Below, piece by piece: positions 33,127-42,265 of a stretch of DNA of 64,000 nucleotides. Under the pieces are notes generated by a model. The model was not told the origin of the DNA. It worked only from the letters and a program-made list of their open reading frames with translations, and did no database searches. The DNA lies in contig NZ_JYFE01000081.1 of assembly GCF_000877395.1 (NCBI RefSeq), positions 62,001 through 126,000 of the forward strand, given 5' to 3'. How positions within the stretch are numbered: the stretch's first letter is position 1; each line of letters begins with the position of its first letter. The translations under genes were made by a program, and so were the position numbers. This stretch comes from Jannaschia aquimarina. Lineage in GTDB: Bacteria > Pseudomonadota > Alphaproteobacteria > Rhodobacterales > Rhodobacteraceae.

Positions 33127-34895
33127 GAGCGGCCTTCATCGCAGCCCAGGCCCTCTTGTTTGCGGCAGCCGCGGAGGCAGCGATCCTCCGGTCCGGAGAG
33201 CATGGGGATTTCACCCGCCTCGCCATTACGGATGAGTCAAATCTAACGTGGGAGCTTCGCCAAGAGGGTCGCACGGCCACGATCGACTTCGGAGAGAGGC
33301 TCCCGGATCTCGATGTGACACGAGCTTTCGAGCGGATCGACCGGAACCGGATCGCGGCTATCGAATGGAAAAACGGGCGACTCGGCCTGACCCTCGCATG
33401 CTCCTGCGCAGTCCGGATGCGCAGAGTGAACCGGAACCAGATTGCCATCGATGTCTTGCCTGCGGAGCGCCCGTTGCCGGTACAGGAGCCGCCGGCGAGT
33501 GTTTCCTTGTCGACAGGGCAGCCCGACAGCCCGCAAGCGGTCCCGGATGTTTCTCTCCCGCTAGTCCTTCCGACCGTCAGCGTGCCGATTGCAGCCAGGC
33601 TGGATCGAGCCGTTCGCGAGATGAAAGCCGACCCGCCATCGGTCTTTCGAACCCCCGTCAGAGATGCACCGCGCCTGGATCCGGAGGAGCAGCTTCGTCT
33701 TCGCGATGCGCGCACCCCGCCGCCGCCGATATCTCCTATCTTGCGACCGACGGAATGCGGAGGGGTGCGGAGGCTGGCGAGTATCCTGCGTGCGGATCCC
33801 GACGCGGCTCGGGCGTCGCTTCCCGACGCCCTGGCACGATACGATCCCGAACGGCCGGAGACGGTCCGCGCCCTTGCATTTTCGTATGCGAATTCCGGCT
33901 TCTTCGCCGAAGCCTTGCACATTTCCGCCAGCAACGGCCGGGCGGATCGCTGGTTGGAGACCCTGACCGCCGCTGTGGAGGGTAGAAACGTCGGAACGCC
34001 CGAGGGTGGCCCATTCAGATGCGGTCCGGCCGCGCTGCTGATCTCACTCGCAGCGGGGCAGAGCATTCCTGCCCTGACGCCCGGCGACAGGACTGCCGTG
34101 ATCTCGTTTTCCAGCGACCTCCCGGACGAGCGAAAGCGGGATTTTCTGCCGTCAGCAACGGATCATCTGGCCAAGCTGGGCGACGACGCCTTGGCTGCAG
34201 AACTGCGCGCCCTCATGCCGGTGGAAGACCTGTCTCCGGATCCACTCTCTGAAGTGATGGAAACCGCGAAGACGATCCTCGATGCCGTGGATGCAGGATC
34301 CGCAGATCAGACACTCATCGACAACGCCCGGCTCCTTTTGTCCGAATTGCCGTCGGGTGAAATGAGATCTGGCCTGGAACAGGGCATCGCCGCTGCGTTG
34401 GCCAGACAATCCGAGGGTCTCGCATTGGCAGAGCACCTCAAGGCATTGCCGGATGACAGCGTGCCAGATGCACTCTCGGCCGCTATCAAGGCGCTGAGCG
34501 TCGTCCCCGAGAAGAAGGCCGCGCCGGTCTTGGCGATTCTGCTTTCCTGGAGAGAGAGGGCGTCCACCTCCGACAGGACAGAAGCCGCAGAGATGCTTCG
34601 ACGGTCAAATCTGTCGGCAATTGCGGACCAGTGGAGCCCGCATCCCCGCGCGACGGCGCCAACCCTCGTGGTCCCCGTGATCGGAGCTCGCGGGCCGGGC
34701 CAGGATTGGCCGGGTGGCGACGCCGGGGCCGGCAGAGCCTCGGAAGACGTGAGAAGACTATTGGCCGCCCATCTCACGAGTGAACAAGAGACAAGTCCGT
34801 TGGACACTATCAACGGCGCACGTGAGCGCCTGGCGCGCGCCCGACGTTCGGCGGACCTGATCGAACGATTGCTCGCCGCCGCGCCGGAGCAGTGA
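33123..34895 (+). CDS. Large periplasmic protein of the motor operon, MotC-like by position
   Basis: A 590-residue protein with a signal peptide (MRAAFIAAQALLFAAAAEA before AILRS). An N-terminal beta-rich domain of about 110 residues (TWELRQEGRTATIDFGE, LTLACSCAVRMRRVNRNQ) is followed by a Pro-rich linker and a long helical C-terminal part of roughly 400 residues resembling helical hairpin repeats. I recognise no named family. It is coupled to motA by ATGA and follows a MotE-like gene. In Sinorhizobium MotE is the chaperone of the periplasmic motor protein MotC, so this gene may be the functional counterpart; no sequence evidence beyond secretion supports that. It is followed by flhA after 58 bases. 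Confidence 0.75.
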   Translation: MRAAFIAAQALLFAAAAEAAILRSGEHGDFTRLAITDESNLTWELRQEGRTATIDFGERLPDLDVTRAFERIDRNRIAAIEWKNGRLGLTLACSCAVRMRRVNRNQIAIDVLPAERPLPVQEPPASVSLSTGQPDSPQAVPDVSLPLVLPTVSVPIAARLDRAVREMKADPPSVFRTPVRDAPRLDPEEQLRLRDARTPPPPISPILRPTECGGVRRLASILRADPDAARASLPDALARYDPERPETVRALAFSYANSGFFAEALHISASNGRADRWLETLTAAVEGRNVGTPEGGPFRCGPAALLISLAAGQSIPALTPGDRTAVISFSSDLPDERKRDFLPSATDHLAKLGDDALAAELRALMPVEDLSPDPLSEVMETAKTILDAVDAGSADQTLIDNARLLLSELPSGEMRSGLEQGIAAALARQSEGLALAEHLKALPDDSVPDALSAAIKALSVVPEKKAAPVLAILLSWRERASTSDRTEAAEMLRRSNLSAIADQWSPHPRATAPTLVVPVIGARGPGQDWPGGDAGAGRASEDVRRLLAAHLTSEQETSPLDTINGARERLARARRSADLIERLLAAAPEQ

Positions 34896-34953
34896 ACTCG
34901 GGGTTAACCAAACCCGCCTAAACCTCTCGCCAAGGAGAATCGAGAGGACCCCG

Positions 34954-37014
34954 ATGCGAGCCCTGTTCCAGCCAACCATCCTGTTCGCATTGGCTCTGAT
35001 GGCGGTCATTGTGATGATGGTCGTGCCGATCCCATCATGGTTACTCGATATCGGATTGGCCGCATCCTTCTCTCTGGCGATCCTGATGTTCACCACCGCG
35101 CTCTTTGTTGAGCGCCCGCTCGACTTCAGCTCGTTCCCGACCGTCCTTTTGGCGTCTCTCATGTTGCGGTTGGCGCTGAATGTGTCGTCCACGAAGCTGA
35201 TCATAGGGGAGGGGCATACCGGGACCGGCGCAGCGGGTTCCGTGATCGAAGGGTTCGCCCAGTTCGTCATGGGGGGGAATCTGTTCCTCGGCTTCGTGAT
35301 CTTCTGCGTTCTCTTGATCGTGAATTTCGTCGTGATCACGAAAGGCGCGACAAGAATGGCAGAAGTCGGGGCGCGGTTCGCCCTCGATGGAATGCCTGGC
35401 AAGCAGATGGCGATCGACAGCGACGTCTCGGCCGGCGCGATCAGTCATGAAGAGGCGCGCAGCAGACGAGAGCTCGAACAGGCGGAAACGACGTTCTTCG
35501 GCTCGCTGGATGGTGCTTCGAAATTCGTGAAAGGCGACGCCGTCGCGGGCTTGCTGATCACCCTGCTCAATCTGATCGTCGGACTGACGGTCGGCCTCGC
35601 CGTGCACGGAATGGCGCCAGCAGAAGCCATGCGGACCTTCGCCGTCCTCACGGTCGGGGACGGATTGGTCAGCCAGATCCCCGCTGTGGTGATCTCCATC
35701 GCCTCGGCCCTTCTGCTCGCGCGCGGGGGCGCATCGGGAAAGATGGATGCGGCAATCCTCGCTCAGATCGGAGGGAATCCGCTCGCGCTCGGGACCGTCG
35801 CGGTCATCATGGCGGTCTTTGCCGCGATCCCCGGGCTGCCGGTCCTGCCGTTTCTCCTTGGGGCCTCGGTCTTGGGCTTCGTTGGATGGCGCAGACACAA
35901 GGCTCAGACCGCACTGGCCAGCGAGATCCCGGTTGTGGAGGATATGGCCCCACCCAAGAAGACCATCGGGGACGTTCTGGACCTCGATGAGATTAGCGTG
36001 ACATTCGCGATGGATCTCGTATCGCTCGCGATGGATCCCGCGCGCGGCCTCGAAAGCCGGATCGAAGGGATGCGCAACCACATCGCCCAGAGCTATGGCG
36101 TGATCCTGCCGGAGATCCGATTGACCGATGATGCGGGCCTTCCGCCGGGAACGTATGTTATCCGGATCCACGGCGTGGAGATGGCGCGCGACCGCCTGTT
36201 TCCGGGCCATCTCCTGGTTCTGCGAGGAGACGCTCCTCTGCCGGCGGTGCCCGGCACCGACGTGGCGGAACCTGTCTATGGAGCGCCGGCGCGCTGGATC
36301 GACGAGAGAGCGGCCGATCCGGCGGGTTTCGCCGATCTGACGGCCGTAACACCCGGAGAGGTCCTGGCCACCCATCTCATGGAAGTGGTCAAATCCGCCT
36401 TCCCTCAATTGATCGGCCTCAAATCGCTGAACCGACTCCTCGACGCCTGGCGAAGTGTCTCCGATCCCGACCGAGCGGCGGAGAACCGGCGGCTGATCGA
36501 TGATCTCGTCCCGTCGAAAGTGCCCTATGACGTTCTCCTGACGGTTCTCCGACTTCTGTTGTCGGAACGGGTGTCGATCCGAAATCTGCCTGTGATCCTC
36601 GAGAGCGCCGCCGAGGGGCGGGACGCCAAGCTGCCCACCGACGTCATCGCAGAGATTACGCGCCAGCGTCTGAGCCAACAGATCCTCGCAGATCTCCGCA
36701 GACCCGACGGGACCGTCCCTATGATTCAACTGTCACCTGCATGGGAAGAGCATTTCGAGCGCCACCAGATGCAAGGCGGATCCACAGAGATAGCGCTGCC
36801 TCCCGATGCCGGCCGAAAGCTGAGACAGGGCATCGCCGAAGCGATGGCGAAGGCCGCCGAGAACGGCTCCTATCCCGCGCTCGTTACCTCGGCCCGTCGC
36901 CGGCGCTATCTCCACACCGTCATGCGAGATGCCGGACTAACGAATCCAGTCATCTCCTACGAGGAAGTCGGTCCGAGCGCGCGGCCCGCCTTGGTCGGGT
37001 CGGTCGCGGCGTGA
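34954..37014 (+). CDS. flhA: Flagellar export gate protein FlhA
   Basis: A 686-residue export-gate protein with eight N-terminal membrane helices and a large cytoplasmic domain that binds chaperone-substrate complexes. The signature region LDGMPGKQMAIDSDVSAGAI lies near residue 150, and AVVISIASALLLARGG further on. The cytoplasmic domain starts around residue 320 (EIRLTDDAGLPPGTYVIRI). A GGTTAACC palindrome at 34912-34919 lies upstream, and AAGGAG precedes the ATG. It starts the coupled group flhA-fliR-flhB-fliJ-like. Confidence 0.95.
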   Translation: MRALFQPTILFALALMAVIVMMVVPIPSWLLDIGLAASFSLAILMFTTALFVERPLDFSSFPTVLLASLMLRLALNVSSTKLIIGEGHTGTGAAGSVIEGFAQFVMGGNLFLGFVIFCVLLIVNFVVITKGATRMAEVGARFALDGMPGKQMAIDSDVSAGAISHEEARSRRELEQAETTFFGSLDGASKFVKGDAVAGLLITLLNLIVGLTVGLAVHGMAPAEAMRTFAVLTVGDGLVSQIPAVVISIASALLLARGGASGKMDAAILAQIGGNPLALGTVAVIMAVFAAIPGLPVLPFLLGASVLGFVGWRRHKAQTALASEIPVVEDMAPPKKTIGDVLDLDEISVTFAMDLVSLAMDPARGLESRIEGMRNHIAQSYGVILPEIRLTDDAGLPPGTYVIRIHGVEMARDRLFPGHLLVLRGDAPLPAVPGTDVAEPVYGAPARWIDERAADPAGFADLTAVTPGEVLATHLMEVVKSAFPQLIGLKSLNRLLDAWRSVSDPDRAAENRRLIDDLVPSKVPYDVLLTVLRLLLSERVSIRNLPVILESAAEGRDAKLPTDVIAEITRQRLSQQILADLRRPDGTVPMIQLSPAWEEHFERHQMQGGSTEIALPPDAGRKLRQGIAEAMAKAAENGSYPALVTSARRRRYLHTVMRDAGLTNPVISYEEVGPSARPALVGSVAA

Positions 37015-37772
37015 CGGCGCTGGCCCCACTGATCGAGGCGCTCCATCTGCCGGTCGTCGCGACCATCCTCGCCTTTCTGCGTGTCGGGGGGGTCATGATC
37101 CTCCTGCCGGCATTCGGTGAAAGGACCTTGCCGGCGCGGATAAGGCTCGTTGTCTCGTTCATGCTGGCGATCGTCCTCGGCCCGCTCATCCCGCGCGAGA
37201 TCGTCCCTGAAGTGATCTCTCCCGGCCTGATCATCGCCGAGACCTCGATCGGGCTGGCCCTAGGCGCGATCCTGCGGATCACCGCGCAGATCCTTCTGCT
37301 GACGGGTGCGATCGCTGCCCAGGCAACCTCGCTCGCGCAGCTCTTCGGGGCGCAGATGGCCGAGACATCCTCTGCGATCGGAAACCTTCTGAACATTGCG
37401 GGCCTTTCCCTCCTGATGGCCGCGGGCCTTCACCTTCTGGTCATCGACCTCCTGCTCCGCAGTTGGGATGTCTTTCCGCCCGGTATGGTCATGCCGGGCG
37501 CAGACATGGCGACTTGGGGCCTCGGCCGCGTCTCGTCGGCCTTTGCACTGGCCCTGGCGCTGGCAGCGCCTTTCGTGATCGGATCCGTTCTGTACAACCT
37601 CGCCTTGGGCGTCATCAACAAGGCGATGCCGCAGCTCATGGTGGCCCTCGTCGGCGCTCCTGCGATCACGGGGCTGAGCCTCGTTCTGCTGGCCGCGTCG
37701 GCTGCCCTCATTCTGACGACTTGGCGCGAAGAGGCTCTCTCCGTGCTCGCTGATCCGCTTGCCTTGAGATGA
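37011..37772 (+). CDS. fliR: Flagellar export gate protein FliR
   Basis: A 253-residue membrane protein with about six hydrophobic segments (FLRVGGVMILLPAFGERTLP, IRLVVSFMLAIVLGPLIP, LLMAAGLHLLVIDLLLRSW). It starts with GTG at 37011, overlapping the flhA stop (GTGA). A longer open frame inside flhA is a shadow. FliR joins FliP and FliQ to form the gate channel and contacts FlhB, which follows immediately. Confidence 0.95.
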   Translation: MTALAPLIEALHLPVVATILAFLRVGGVMILLPAFGERTLPARIRLVVSFMLAIVLGPLIPREIVPEVISPGLIIAETSIGLALGAILRITAQILLLTGAIAAQATSLAQLFGAQMAETSSAIGNLLNIAGLSLLMAAGLHLLVIDLLLRSWDVFPPGMVMPGADMATWGLGRVSSAFALALALAAPFVIGSVLYNLALGVINKAMPQLMVALVGAPAITGLSLVLLAASAALILTTWREEALSVLADPLALR

Positions 37773-38842
37773 GCGAGAATGCCGACAAACCATTCGAGCC
37801 GTCCGCTGAGAAACTGCGGAAGGCCCGGGAAAAAGGCGAAACGGCGCGAGCCCCGGATCTCAACGCGTTCGCGCTTTATCTCGGCTTGTTGCTGACAGTG
37901 ATCGTCGCATTGCCGTGGTCGGGCCATCAGATGATGCAGGTTGGTGGCCGCATGCTGGCAGGCGCGGATACTCTGGCGGCCGACGCTCTTGCCGGTGGCA
38001 ACGCGGTATCGGCCATGGTCTTCGGCACGGTTCTGAAACTGAGCCTTGCATGGGTTGCCGCGCCCGCCGCGGTCCTTCTCTTGGCCATCGCTCTTCAACG
38101 TTCTGCTGTCTTCGCTCCGACGAAGCTGGCACCGAAACTGTCCCGAATTTCGCCAATCGCAGGGGCCGCGAACAAATTCGGGAAAACCGGCCTGTTCGAG
38201 TTCGCGAAGTCCGCGGCGAAGATGACGCTCTACTCCCTCCTCCTCTTTGCGGTGCTCGCCTGGTCGGCAGAGCGTCTCGTCGCCGCTGCGGCCTTGCCCA
38301 AGGGGCAATCGCTGACCCTGCTGGCACAATTGGCGCTGGTGTTTCTCGCTTCGGTCACGGTGATCGCCGCAGGTCTCGGCACGCTGGACTTCTACTTCCA
38401 GAGACACGCGCATCTCATGAAGAACCGCATGGACCACAAGGAACTGCGCGACGAATCGAAGGATGCCGAGGGCGATCCGCAGATGAAATCGCGTCGGCGG
38501 GCGCGGGCGCAGGAAATCGCGACGAACACGATGCTGGCCGATGTTCCCGAGGCGACTGTCGTGATCGTAAACCCGACCCGTTATGCCGTGGCCCTGCGGT
38601 GGACGCCCACGGACCAGTCCCCGCCCGTCTGCCTTGCGAAGGGGGTCGATCTGGTCGCGGCCCGCATCCGTGAGACCGCAATAGAAGCGGGCATTCCGAT
38701 CTATAGCGACCCCCCGACCGCGCGTGCGCTGCACGCGACGGTAGATCTGGGCGACGCGATCCCGAGGGAACACTTCCAGGCCGTCGCCGTCGCCATCCGC
38801 TTCGCGCAGGATCTGAAGACAATCGCGGGCGCGAGAGGATGA
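37769..38842 (+). CDS. flhB: Flagellar export switch protein FlhB (NPTR at the cleavage site)
   Basis: A 357-residue protein with four membrane helices and a C-terminal cytoplasmic domain that sets export specificity. The family N-terminus KPFEPSAEKLRKAREKGE is present. FlhB cuts itself between Asn and Pro of a conserved NPTH. Here the motif is NPTR (residues 268-271, codons 38570-38581), so Asn and Pro are kept but the His is Arg. The rest (YAVALRWTP, IPIYSDPPTARALHATVDLG, EHFQAVA) is typical. It overlaps the genes on both sides by four bases. Confidence 0.95.
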   Translation: MSENADKPFEPSAEKLRKAREKGETARAPDLNAFALYLGLLLTVIVALPWSGHQMMQVGGRMLAGADTLAADALAGGNAVSAMVFGTVLKLSLAWVAAPAAVLLLAIALQRSAVFAPTKLAPKLSRISPIAGAANKFGKTGLFEFAKSAAKMTLYSLLLFAVLAWSAERLVAAAALPKGQSLTLLAQLALVFLASVTVIAAGLGTLDFYFQRHAHLMKNRMDHKELRDESKDAEGDPQMKSRRRARAQEIATNTMLADVPEATVVIVNPTRYAVALRWTPTDQSPPVCLAKGVDLVAARIRETAIEAGIPIYSDPPTARALHATVDLGDAIPREHFQAVAVAIRFAQDLKTIAGARG

Positions 38843-39162
38843 AGCGCGCGGACCTCGAAAGACTGCACGAGATCGCGAGACTTCGTAGTTTCCGCAGTCA
38901 GGCGGAACTCGGCAAGGCCGATGCGAGGGTCCGGTCCATCCAGTCGGCGATCGCACTCACATTTCCGCAGGAGCAGGCCGAGCCGACGGACGTCCACAGC
39001 GCACGCGACCGGGCCTGTTGGCAGAGTTGGGCGGAACTGGAGCGCCGCCGTCTGACCATGGAGCTGTCGCGCCTCCGCGCGGAACAGGAGCCCTTGCGGA
39101 AGAGCGCAGGCCGGGACCTCGCGCGCGCAGAGGTTCTCGAAAAGATCCTCAAGGCGAAGTGA
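38839..39162 (+). CDS. Small coiled-coil protein after flhB, FliJ-like
   Basis: A 107-residue, charged, almost wholly helical protein (LERLHEIARLRSFRSQAELG, ELERRRLTMELSRLRAEQE) with no membrane segment. Size, coiled-coil character and linkage to flhB and the export genes are those of FliJ, the export chaperone-escort protein that also stimulates FliI. FliJ is poorly conserved and I cannot prove the assignment from sequence. It overlaps flhB by four bases and converges on the next operon, 12 bases away. Confidence 0.65.
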   Translation: MKRADLERLHEIARLRSFRSQAELGKADARVRSIQSAIALTFPQEQAEPTDVHSARDRACWQSWAELERRRLTMELSRLRAEQEPLRKSAGRDLARAEVLEKILKAK

Positions 39163-39174
39163 ATCGTCGATGAT

Positions 39175-39615
39175 CTAACGGTCGCGGCGGTCGATCGACT
39201 GGATCAGGATCTGTGCGTCATGCGGAGCGAGCGCGGCCGAGGCGGCCTCTCCGAGGGCGACACGCAGCCGGTTCATTCGCAGAACCTCGGTGAAACGCCC
39301 GTCGAACCCCCCCGCAGCCGCGTGAAGGAACGAGGCCTCCAGAAGTCGATCGCGGAGGATCGGCTCGCGCCGGAGGATCTCTTCGGTCGGTAACGTTTCG
39401 CTGTGAACGCCGAGGCCCATCACGACATGCGCCCGAACTCGCCCATCGACCACGATCGGAATGATCAATTCCCGCCGCAGAGCGACGTACTCGGTCTGGG
39501 GCAAGGGTTCCGGTGGTTCCGCATGATCGGACGAGGGCGCGCGTGTCACATACGCAGCCCCTGCGCCGCCGATGGCGGCGAGAAGAACCAGAACGATGCC
39601 GATCAGGAGGCGCAT
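39175..39615 (-). CDS. FliL-like single-pass membrane protein at the end of the flg operon
   Basis: A 146-residue protein with an N-terminal membrane helix (MRLLIGIVLVLLAAIGGAGA) and a periplasmic domain (YVALRRELIIPIVVDGRVRA, ILRREPILRDRLLEASFLHA, PHDAQILIQSIDRRDR). The spacing of the strand and helix P-x-L-R-D motif resembles the FliL periplasmic domain, so it may be a second FliL-like protein. The ATG at 39615 lies 1 base from the flgH stop and is preferred over an upstream frame inside flgH. It is the last gene of the flgF-flgG-flgA-flgH line. Confidence 0.6.
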   Translation of the reverse strand: MRLLIGIVLVLLAAIGGAGAAYVTRAPSSDHAEPPEPLPQTEYVALRRELIIPIVVDGRVRAHVVMGLGVHSETLPTEEILRREPILRDRLLEASFLHAAAGGFDGRFTEVLRMNRLRVALGEAASAALAPHDAQILIQSIDRRDR

Positions 39616-39616
39616 T

Positions 39617-40336
39617 TCAGAACGGCAGCAGGATATCGGCGACCTGTTGGCCGTATCTCGGTTGCTGGACGTCGGTGATCTGCCCCCGCCCGCCATAGGA
39701 AATCCGCGCCGATGCGATCTTGTCGTAGGTGATCTCGTTCAGGCGCGTCACGTCTTCCGGTCTGACGAACCCGGTGACAAGCAGCACCCGGACCTCGTTG
39801 TTGACGCGCACCTCCTGAGTGCCTTCGATCCGAAGCACACCGTTCGGAAGGACCTCGACCACCGTCGCGGCAACACGCAATGCAAGCCGCTCTTTCCGGC
39901 GGATCGCGCCGTCGCCGCCAAAATCCGAGGAGCTGTTCAGATCGACAGCATTCGCGAGGTCCGCCCCTTCCGGCAAGGCGTCGGCGGCCCGTTGGGGAAT
40001 CCCGAACAGGTCCGTGACAGAGAGCGACTCGCTCCCCGAGCGGCTGCGCGACGATGAATTCGCGAACTCGGCCCGTTCGTCGATGGAGATTACGACGGTC
40101 AGGATATCCCCCCGTCGTCCCGCACGCCGATCCCCCAGAAGGGACTGGCGACCGGCTTCCCACAAGGATGCATCATCGGCGCGAAGCTCGGCCGTTGCTG
40201 GCAAGGCGGGACCAGCCGTCATCGCGAAGTGTTCATTGCCGCCAGAGACCGCAGTGAGATCCGGCGCCTTTCCGACCTGTTGAAGGCGGCTGCAGCCACC
40301 GACGGCCAATGCGGCGATAAGCACGATACGGATCAT
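39617..40336 (-). CDS. flgH: Flagellar L-ring lipoprotein FlgH
   Basis: A 239-residue protein with a lipoprotein signal (IVLIAALAVGGCSRLQQV, lipidation Cys in the VGGC box) that forms the outer-membrane L ring. Typical segments are LLGDRRAGRRGDILTVVISI, ASARISYGGRGQITDVQQPR and the C-terminal YGQQVADILLPF. It directly follows flgA with the coding regions abutting. flgI, the P-ring gene often next to it, is not in this window. Confidence 0.95.
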   Translation of the reverse strand: MIRIVLIAALAVGGCSRLQQVGKAPDLTAVSGGNEHFAMTAGPALPATAELRADDASLWEAGRQSLLGDRRAGRRGDILTVVISIDERAEFANSSSRSRSGSESLSVTDLFGIPQRAADALPEGADLANAVDLNSSSDFGGDGAIRRKERLALRVAATVVEVLPNGVLRIEGTQEVRVNNEVRVLLVTGFVRPEDVTRLNEITYDKIASARISYGGRGQITDVQQPRYGQQVADILLPF

Positions 40337-40747
40337 TCAGCGGACCTCCACCATGCCTTCGGCGACTGCGATGCCGATCACGGTTGTTCGGGAATTGAGA
40401 TTCATCACGCGGACATCCTCGCCTGCGCCGGCGCGGGATAGGGCCCGGCCATCGGCCGAGATCCTGAGCCCGTCCGAGACGTAGGTCACGATGACCCGCT
40501 CGTTCCGGCGGATAAGGGTCGGCATGGCCAGATCTTCCGGACGCACCGGCCGATGAGGATAGAGGTTCACACGCGCCTCCAGACCGATCGCATCCCGCAT
40601 GTCCGAGATCGACCCGGGAGCCATGCCGTCGACCATCTCGAGGTGATGGGCCTCGACCACGGTTCCGGCCCGTATGAGCGCGACGGGAACGATCGTGTCA
40701 GCCCATGCCGGGGCCGCTAGCATGAGGAGCGGGAAGAGCCTGAACAT
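40337..40747 (-). CDS. flgA: Flagellar P-ring chaperone FlgA
   Basis: A 136-residue secreted protein (signal peptide FRLFPLLMLAAPAWA before DTIV). It corresponds to the C-terminal SAF-type domain of FlgA (ALIRAGTVVEAHHLEMVDG, RIVVTYVSDGLRIS-like strands, and AGEDVRVMNLNSRTTVIGIA). It is about half the length of E. coli FlgA (219), the short form usual in alphaproteobacteria. Its ATG overlaps the flgG stop by one base. Confidence 0.9.
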   Translation of the reverse strand: MFRLFPLLMLAAPAWADTIVPVALIRAGTVVEAHHLEMVDGMAPGSISDMRDAIGLEARVNLYPHRPVRPEDLAMPTLIRRNERVIVTYVSDGLRISADGRALSRAGAGEDVRVMNLNSRTTVIGIAVAEGMVEVR

Positions 40748-41532
40748 CAGCGGATCTGGGCCGTCGCGCCCAGCATCTGATCCGCTGCAGTGATTACTTT
40801 CGCATTCATCTCGTAGCCGCGCTGGGCTTCGATGAGGTCCGTAATCTCCCGGACGGCATCGACGGAACTGTCCTCGAGATAGCCTTGCCGGAACAGCCCC
40901 AGCCCGTCCTCGCCGGCGAAGCCTTGCACGGGCGCCCCGGATGCCCCGGTTTCCGCGTAGAGGTTCGATCCCAGCGCCTCGAGCCCTTTCTCGTTGGTGA
41001 ACCCGACCAGCGTCATCTGCCCAAGCAGTTCAGGTTCGACCCGGTCGATGAAATAGGCGTAGACCTCGCCTTCCGGGCTGATCGAAACGGATCTCGCATC
41101 GTCCGGGATCGTGATGTCGTCGACGAAAGGATGACCGTCGGACGTCACGAGCAGGCCCTCGCCCGTCCGCTTCATCGCCCCGTCCCGGGTATATGCGGAT
41201 ACACCCGACGGCAGCGTGACTTCGAGGTATCCGCGCCCCTGAATGGCCACGTCGAGCTCGCCATTGGTCTGTGCGATCGTCCCCTGTTGCGGCTCCATCG
41301 TGACCGATGCGGGACGTACCCCCAGACCCATCTGGATCCCCGTCGGAACGACGGTCCCTGTGGCCGAGGCGATCGTGCCGGGGCGCGCGAGTTGCTGGTA
41401 GTGCAGGTCGGCAAATTCGGCGCGGCGCGCATTGTAGGCCGTCGTGTTCATGTTCGCGAGATTGTTGGAGATCACCTCCACCCGCATCTGTTGCGCATTC
41501 ATGCCTGTTGCGGCGATCGACAAGGCTCTCAT
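40747..41532 (-). CDS. flgG: Flagellar distal rod protein FlgG
   Basis: A 261-residue rod protein exported through the flagellar apparatus. The N-terminal ALSIAATGMNAQQMRVEVIS, NNLANMNTTAYNARRAEF is the rod/hook signature. The middle has TNGELDVAIQGRGYLEVTLP and the C-terminus EITDLIEAQRGYEMNAKVIT, AADQMLGA. Length is the family's standard (about 260). It lies 10 bases after flgF. Confidence 0.95.
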   Translation of the reverse strand: MRALSIAATGMNAQQMRVEVISNNLANMNTTAYNARRAEFADLHYQQLARPGTIASATGTVVPTGIQMGLGVRPASVTMEPQQGTIAQTNGELDVAIQGRGYLEVTLPSGVSAYTRDGAMKRTGEGLLVTSDGHPFVDDITIPDDARSVSISPEGEVYAYFIDRVEPELLGQMTLVGFTNEKGLEALGSNLYAETGASGAPVQGFAGEDGLGLFRQGYLEDSSVDAVREITDLIEAQRGYEMNAKVITAADQMLGATAQIR

Positions 41533-41542
41533 TAGCGGATCC

Positions 41543-42262
41543 TCACTTTGGGTCCATTAGACGGAGCATGGAGCGAAGGCGTTCATCCTCTCGATCCAGC
41601 AGGGATTGGCCCAGGCCGTAGGCGTTCTGGACTTCGATCATTCGGGCGATCTCCGCGACAGGGGCCGTGTTCGACTGCTCCAGGAACCCCTGCAGGACGC
41701 GCCCGTCATCGACAGGAAGAAGCGCGCCATCGTGACGGAACCGCGTCGCGGAGGTCCGTGTCAGCCCGTTCGGATCGTCAGGGACGACAAGGCCCAATTG
41801 CGCAAAGGGCTCGCCCCCTCGCGATAAGGTGCCGTCGGGAGCGGCGGAGACCTCGCCCGCCCCCGGCGGGACCTGAATCGGCGCACCGCCGATATCGAGG
41901 ACCGGTTGACCGTCCGGTGTCACCAGGGTCCCAACGGGATCGCTGACGAAGGCACCGGCCCGTGTCAGCAGCGGGCCGTCCTCTCCGGCGACCTGGAAGA
42001 ACCCTTCGCCTTCGATCGCGAAGTCATAGGCACCGCCGGTCTGTTGCAGTGCACCCTGAGACAGGTCGGTAAATCGGGCATGGGCATGCCCCATCGACAT
42101 CGAGGGCGCGTCGAGATCATCGCCACTGCGAATATGTTCGGCGAAGATCGTCGCCTCAGCCCGGTAACCGGTCGTCGAGGCATTCGCGATGTTCTGGGCG
42201 ATGATGTCCATCTCGCGCATCAGACCGGACTGACGCGAGAGCACGGGGAGTATTCCATCCAT
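41543..42262 (-). CDS. flgF: Flagellar proximal rod protein FlgF
   Basis: A 239-residue rod protein. The N-terminus LPVLSRQSGLMREMDIIAQN, IANASTTGYRAEA is the flagellar rod signature. YDFAIEGEGFFQVAGEDGPL is the FlgF/FlgG central motif and EIARMIEVQNAYGLGQSLLD the C-terminal helix. It stands between fliQ and flgG. Confidence 0.95.
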   Translation of the reverse strand: MDGILPVLSRQSGLMREMDIIAQNIANASTTGYRAEATIFAEHIRSGDDLDAPSMSMGHAHARFTDLSQGALQQTGGAYDFAIEGEGFFQVAGEDGPLLTRAGAFVSDPVGTLVTPDGQPVLDIGGAPIQVPPGAGEVSAAPDGTLSRGGEPFAQLGLVVPDDPNGLTRTSATRFRHDGALLPVDDGRVLQGFLEQSNTAPVAEIARMIEVQNAYGLGQSLLDREDERLRSMLRLMDPK

Positions 42263-42265
42263 AGC

